Of a stretch of 9,507 nt of DNA, positions 7,243 through 9,507 are shown one piece after another. Below the pieces are notes generated by a model. The model was given only the letters and a program-made list of their open reading frames with translations. It did no database searches and was not told the DNA's origin. Source of the DNA: JAATGI01 sp050729815 (lineage in GTDB: Bacteria > Pseudomonadota > Alphaproteobacteria > ATCC43930 > CGMCC-115725); assembly GCA_050729815.1 (NCBI GenBank), contig JBOHLV010000238.1:1-9507 (forward strand), read 5' to 3'. Position numbers and translations under genes: made by a program. Every line of letters starts with the position of its first letter. Within the stretch, counting starts at the first letter, position 1.

Positions 7243-8268
7243 ATGAAGCTCGACATTTTCAATCACCTGTTTCCCAAGCCCTTCTATGACCGCATGGTCG
7301 AGGTGCTGCCCGACGCCAAGGATATGTTCAACCGAGTGCGCAAGGTGCCGAGCATCGTCGATCTCGATGTTCGCTTCCGCATGATGGATCGGTTCGACGA
7401 TTACGCGCAGGTCATCTGTCTCTCCGGCCCGCCCGTGGAAAACTTCTGCTCGCCGAAACAGGCCGCGGAACTGGCGAAGATCGCCAATGACGAGCAGGCG
7501 GCGCTGGTCGCGAAATATCCCGACCGATTCCTTGGCTTCATCGCGTGTCTGCCGATGAACGACATCGCGGCCGCGGTGACCGAGGCGAAACGTGCCGTGG
7601 GCCAACTCGGCGCGGTCGGCGTCCAGATTTACACCAACATCAACGGCGCACCGGTCTATACCAAAGAGACTGAGCCGCTGTTCGACCTTATGGCCGAGTA
7701 CGATCTGCCGATCTGGATGCACCCGATCCGCGACGCCAGCTTTCCCGACTACAAGACCGAGAAGAAAAGCCATTTCGAGATTTGGTGGACCTTCGGCTGG
7801 CCCTACGAGACCAGCGTCGCCATGTCGCACATGGTGTTCAACGGCCTCTTCGACAAACATCCCGACATCAAGATCATCACCCACCATATGGGCGGCATGA
7901 TCCCTTATTTCGAAGGCCGAGTCGGCCCAGGCTGGGACCAGCTCGGCGCCCGCACCTCCGATGAGGATTACTTTCCGATCGTCCGCAACATGAAGGCCAA
8001 GGGCAAGCGCCCGATCGATTATTTCAAGAATTTCTATGCCGATACCGCGATGTTCGGTGCCTTCGAAGGCACCAAGACCGGATTGCGGTTTTTCGGCGTC
8101 GAGCACTGCCTCTATGCGTCCGACATGCCGTTCGATCCGGAGAGGGGCACCGCTTATATCCGCTGGACCAACGAAATCATCGACCGGCTCGATTTATCGC
8201 CGTTCGAGCGCCACGCGATCTATGAAGGCAACGCGCGCAAGCTCCTGAAGCTCGATCGAAACAAGTGA
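7243..8268 (+). CDS. Amidohydrolase-family protein, ACMSD-like (possible decarboxylase), 341 aa
   Basis: This belongs to the amidohydrolase superfamily branch that holds aminocarboxymuconate-semialdehyde decarboxylase and related decarboxylases and hydrolases of aromatic or carboxylic compounds. It is probably cytosolic, as no signal peptide is seen. The metal-site landmarks are H8 (DIFNHLFP), H160 (IWMHP), H215 (THHMGG) and D294 (YASDMPFDP). The first position of the usual N-terminal HxH pair is F6, so one ligand is replaced. The C-terminal helices end in YEGNARKLL, a common family ending. I chose ATG 7243 because family similarity begins there. In-frame starts at 7198 and 7087 add only arginine- and alanine-rich sequence, and the ribosome site is weak either way. 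It is the only plus-strand gene and converges on the DUF1330 gene with 13 nt between stops. The substrate is unknown. Confidence 0.88.
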   Translation: MKLDIFNHLFPKPFYDRMVEVLPDAKDMFNRVRKVPSIVDLDVRFRMMDRFDDYAQVICLSGPPVENFCSPKQAAELAKIANDEQAALVAKYPDRFLGFIACLPMNDIAAAVTEAKRAVGQLGAVGVQIYTNINGAPVYTKETEPLFDLMAEYDLPIWMHPIRDASFPDYKTEKKSHFEIWWTFGWPYETSVAMSHMVFNGLFDKHPDIKIITHHMGGMIPYFEGRVGPGWDQLGARTSDEDYFPIVRNMKAKGKRPIDYFKNFYADTAMFGAFEGTKTGLRFFGVEHCLYASDMPFDPERGTAYIRWTNEIIDRLDLSPFERHAIYEGNARKLLKLDRNK

Positions 8269-8281
8269 CGATGCGACGACG

Positions 8282-8575
8282 CTATCCCGCGTAGCCTTCA
8301 ACCAACATCACATCCGATCTGGCGCTGGCGAGGCGTAGCGCCTTCACAGGGGCATATTCCGCGTTGTCGTAAAACCGGCGCGCCGCGTCAAGGTTGGGGA
8401 ATTCCAGCACAACCACCCGCTTCAGCGACAGGCTGCCTTCGCGTGTCTCGGCCGCGGCGCCGCGCACTATGAAGCGCCCGCCATATTGCGCGATGATCGG
8501 ACCGACCTTCTGGCGGTACTGATCGTAGACCGCCGGGTCATGAATTTCGACGTTGGCGATGAGATAACCGGACAT
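8282..8575 (-). CDS. DUF1330 family small protein, 97 aa
   Basis: A small soluble protein that I recognise as DUF1330, a dimeric ferredoxin-like (alpha/beta barrel) fold of unknown function. Family landmarks are GYLIANVEIHDPAVYDQYR at residues 3-21, YGGRFIVRG at 31-39, VVVLEFPNLDAARRFYDNAEY at 54-74 and SDVMLVEG at 87-94. No catalytic residues can be assigned from sequence. The ATG at 8575 has a strong GGAGG 6 nt upstream (8582-8586). That site lies in the 16 nt directly after the tRNA-Val CCA end, so the gene is probably transcribed from the tRNA promoter. There is no recognisable terminator after it, only 13 nt before the end of the convergent amidohydrolase gene. Confidence 0.88.
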   Translation of the reverse strand: MSGYLIANVEIHDPAVYDQYRQKVGPIIAQYGGRFIVRGAAAETREGSLSLKRVVVLEFPNLDAARRFYDNAEYAPVKALRLASARSDVMLVEGYAG

Positions 8576-8581
8576 TGCGCT

Positions 8582-8586
8582 CCTCC
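8582..8586 (-). promoter_or_regulatory. Strong ribosome binding site of the DUF1330 gene
   Basis: GGAGG on the minus strand, 6 nt before the ATG and 5 nt after the tRNA-Val CCA end. It fixes the start at 8575. The room between tRNA and start codon (16 nt) is too small for a separate promoter. Confidence 0.8.
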
Positions 8587-8591
8587 CGATT

Positions 8592-8666
8592 TGGTGGGCG
8601 ATGACGGGATCGAACCGCCGACATCCTCGGTGTAAACGAGGCGCTCTACCGCTGAGCTAATCGCCC
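8592..8666 (-). tRNA. tRNA-Val (anticodon TAC)
   Basis: A complete 75-nt cloverleaf with encoded CCA. The acceptor stem GGGCGAT pairs with ATCGCCC, and the discriminator is A. The D arm is GCTC-AGCGGTA-GAGC. The anticodon stem CCTCG/CGAGG encloses TTTACAC, with TAC at 8632-8634. The T arm is GGCGG-TTCGATC-CCGTC (one G-U). It lies 57 nt downstream of hupB on the same strand and 16 nt upstream of the DUF1330 start codon. Confidence 0.98.
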
Positions 8667-8675
8667 ACAATCGTC

Positions 8676-8681
8676 ATTGTA
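8676..8681 (-). promoter_or_regulatory. Possible -10 box for tRNA-Val
   Basis: TACAAT on the minus strand (five of six consensus bases), ending 9 nt before the mature tRNA 5' end, which would give a very short leader. No convincing -35 box lies 16-18 nt upstream. The tRNA may also be transcribed by read-through from hupB. Confidence 0.35.
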
Positions 8682-8698
8682 GCGCGAGGTAGCGCGAG
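8679..8698. repeat. Two perfect 10-bp tandem repeats between hupB and tRNA-Val
   Basis: The plus strand reads GTAGCGCGAG twice in a row (8679-8688 and 8689-8698). The repeat overlaps the possible -10 box of tRNA-Val and occupies its spacer region. The period equals about one helical turn, as for a protein binding site, but with only two copies a chance duplication is also possible. Confidence 0.7.
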
Positions 8699-8723
8699 CG
8701 CGGTTCTGGCGCCGCGATTGCCA

Positions 8724-8999
<276 letters not shown>

Positions 9000-9006
9000 G
9001 GCAGCG

Positions 9007-9011
9007 CCCCC
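9007..9011 (-). promoter_or_regulatory. Ribosome binding site deciding the hupB GTG start
   Basis: GGGGG on the minus strand, 7 nt before the GTG at 8999. The ATG at 9011-9013 just upstream is out of frame and opens only a five-codon reading frame whose TGA overlaps the GTG. Confidence 0.55.
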
Positions 9012-9070
9012 ATTCCTGATGTTGCGTGTCTTTGGCCGCGGCGCCAGCGTGAGTGGCAAGCGGCGGGTGA

Positions 9071-9100
9071 AATCTAGATCGCGGCTCTTCGCCGCGTCAA
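9071..9100 (-). promoter_or_regulatory. Candidate hupB promoter with a palindrome in its spacer
   Basis: On the minus strand TTGACG (9095-9100, five of six -35 bases), an 18-nt spacer and TAGATT (9071-9076, four of six -10 bases). It would start transcription near 9064, giving a leader of about 65 nt. The spacer holds an inverted repeat, CGCGGC-TCTTC-GCCGCG on the plus strand (9080-9096), with 6-bp arms that reach into the -35 box. The position between the lon hairpin and hupB fits a separate hupB promoter. Confidence 0.55.
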
Positions 9101-9108
9101 TCACGAAG

Positions 9109-9153
9109 GAGGGGCCTCGCCGGTGCCGCTCGCCGGCGCCCGCAAGGCCCCTC
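9109..9153. terminator. Large hairpin between lon and hupB, possible terminator
   Basis: GAGGGGCCT (9109-9117) pairs perfectly with AGGCCCCTC (9145-9153). A second stem inside, CGCCGG (9118-9123) with CCGGCG (9133-9138), leaves a 9-nt loop and a 6-nt bulge. The T-rich tail (GTTCTTTTT, 9154-9162) follows the hairpin only on the plus strand. In the lon direction the hairpin is followed by CTTCGTG, a poor U tract. It may end lon transcription, or protect the lon mRNA 3' end, or stop antisense transcription entering lon. Confidence 0.6.
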
Positions 9154-9161
9154 GTTCTTTT

Positions 9162-9507
9162 TCAGTGCGTGACGAGGCCGGGATGCTCCTCGCCACCTTC
9201 GACCTTGGGCGGCATCACCGGCTGTTCGTCGCGTTCCTCCTTCCACTCGATCGGCGTCAGCTTCGACACCAGCGCGTGGAGCAGAAGCTCATCCACATTC
9301 GATACGGGAATGATCGTGAGGCCGCGCTTCACATTGTCGGGAATCTCGGCCAGATCCTTCTCGTTCTCCTTTGGGATCAGCACCGTCTTGAGACCGCCGC
9401 GGAGCGCCGCCAGGAGCTTTTCCTTGAGGCCACCGATCGGCAGCACCCGGCCGCGCAAGGTGATCTCGCCGGTCATGGCGATCTCCGCGCGCACCGGATC
9501 CTTGGTC
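9162..9507 (-). CDS. lon: Lon protease (endopeptidase La), C-terminal 114 residues
   Basis: The gene enters from the right edge; only the end of the proteolytic domain is in the window. Lon is a cytosolic ATP-dependent serine protease that degrades misfolded and regulatory proteins. The visible part starts TKDPVRAEIAMTGEITLRGR and continues VLPIGGLKEKLLAA, where the GGLKEK motif carries the catalytic lysine. The catalytic serine lies upstream, outside the window. After IPKENEKDLAEIPDNVKRGL the domain ends near residue 80 of this fragment, followed by a charged tail of about 30 residues ending HPGLVTH. The ATPase and N-terminal domains cannot be judged. Confidence 0.96.
   Translation of the reverse strand, partial: TKDPVRAEIAMTGEITLRGRVLPIGGLKEKLLAALRGGLKTVLIPKENEKDLAEIPDNVKRGLTIIPVSNVDELLLHALVSKLTPIEWKEERDEQPVMPPKVEGGEEHPGLVTH

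Overview
The window looks like chromosomal DNA from a GC-rich alphaproteobacterium. The evidence is a complex I (nuo) operon with separate nuoC and nuoD, a NuoE with the long C-terminal tail, mitochondria-like subunit sequences, and lon followed by an HU gene and tRNA genes just upstream of nuo. I cannot name the order or genus. Nearly all of the window is recognisable housekeeping sequence and almost everything is on the minus strand, so it is described from right (upstream) to left.

Right part (about 8592-9507): the 3' end of the Lon protease gene, a large hairpin, a promoter with a palindrome in its spacer, the HU gene hupB (GTG start), and tRNA-Val(TAC).

Middle part (6984-8591): a small DUF1330-type gene starts 16 nt after the tRNA-Val 3' end, on the same strand. 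A plus-strand ACMSD-like amidohydrolase/decarboxylase gene converges on it. The 259-nt stretch at 6984-7242 has no gene. It holds a strong candidate promoter for the leftward tRNA-Asp/nuo unit and a nested inverted repeat ahead of the amidohydrolase.

Left part (1-6983): tRNA-Asp(GTC), then nuoA, nuoB, nuoC, nuoD, nuoE, nuoF, nuoG and the first 67 codons of nuoH. They are tightly packed, and most junctions overlap or have under 10 nt between genes. These encode the NADH-input module (E, F, G), the connecting/quinone module (B, C, D) and the start of the membrane arm (A, H) of the proton-pumping NADH:quinone oxidoreductase. The remaining subunits must lie beyond the left edge. nuoA starts only 23 nt after tRNA-Asp and has no separate promoter that I can see, so the tRNA and the operon probably share a transcript.

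I found no new multi-gene system. The points worth checking are the two tRNA-mRNA fusion transcripts, the non-ATG starts of nuoA and hupB, the apparent insertion of two genes between tRNA-Val and tRNA-Asp, a substituted metal-ligand position in the amidohydrolase, and several non-coding repeats near promoters.
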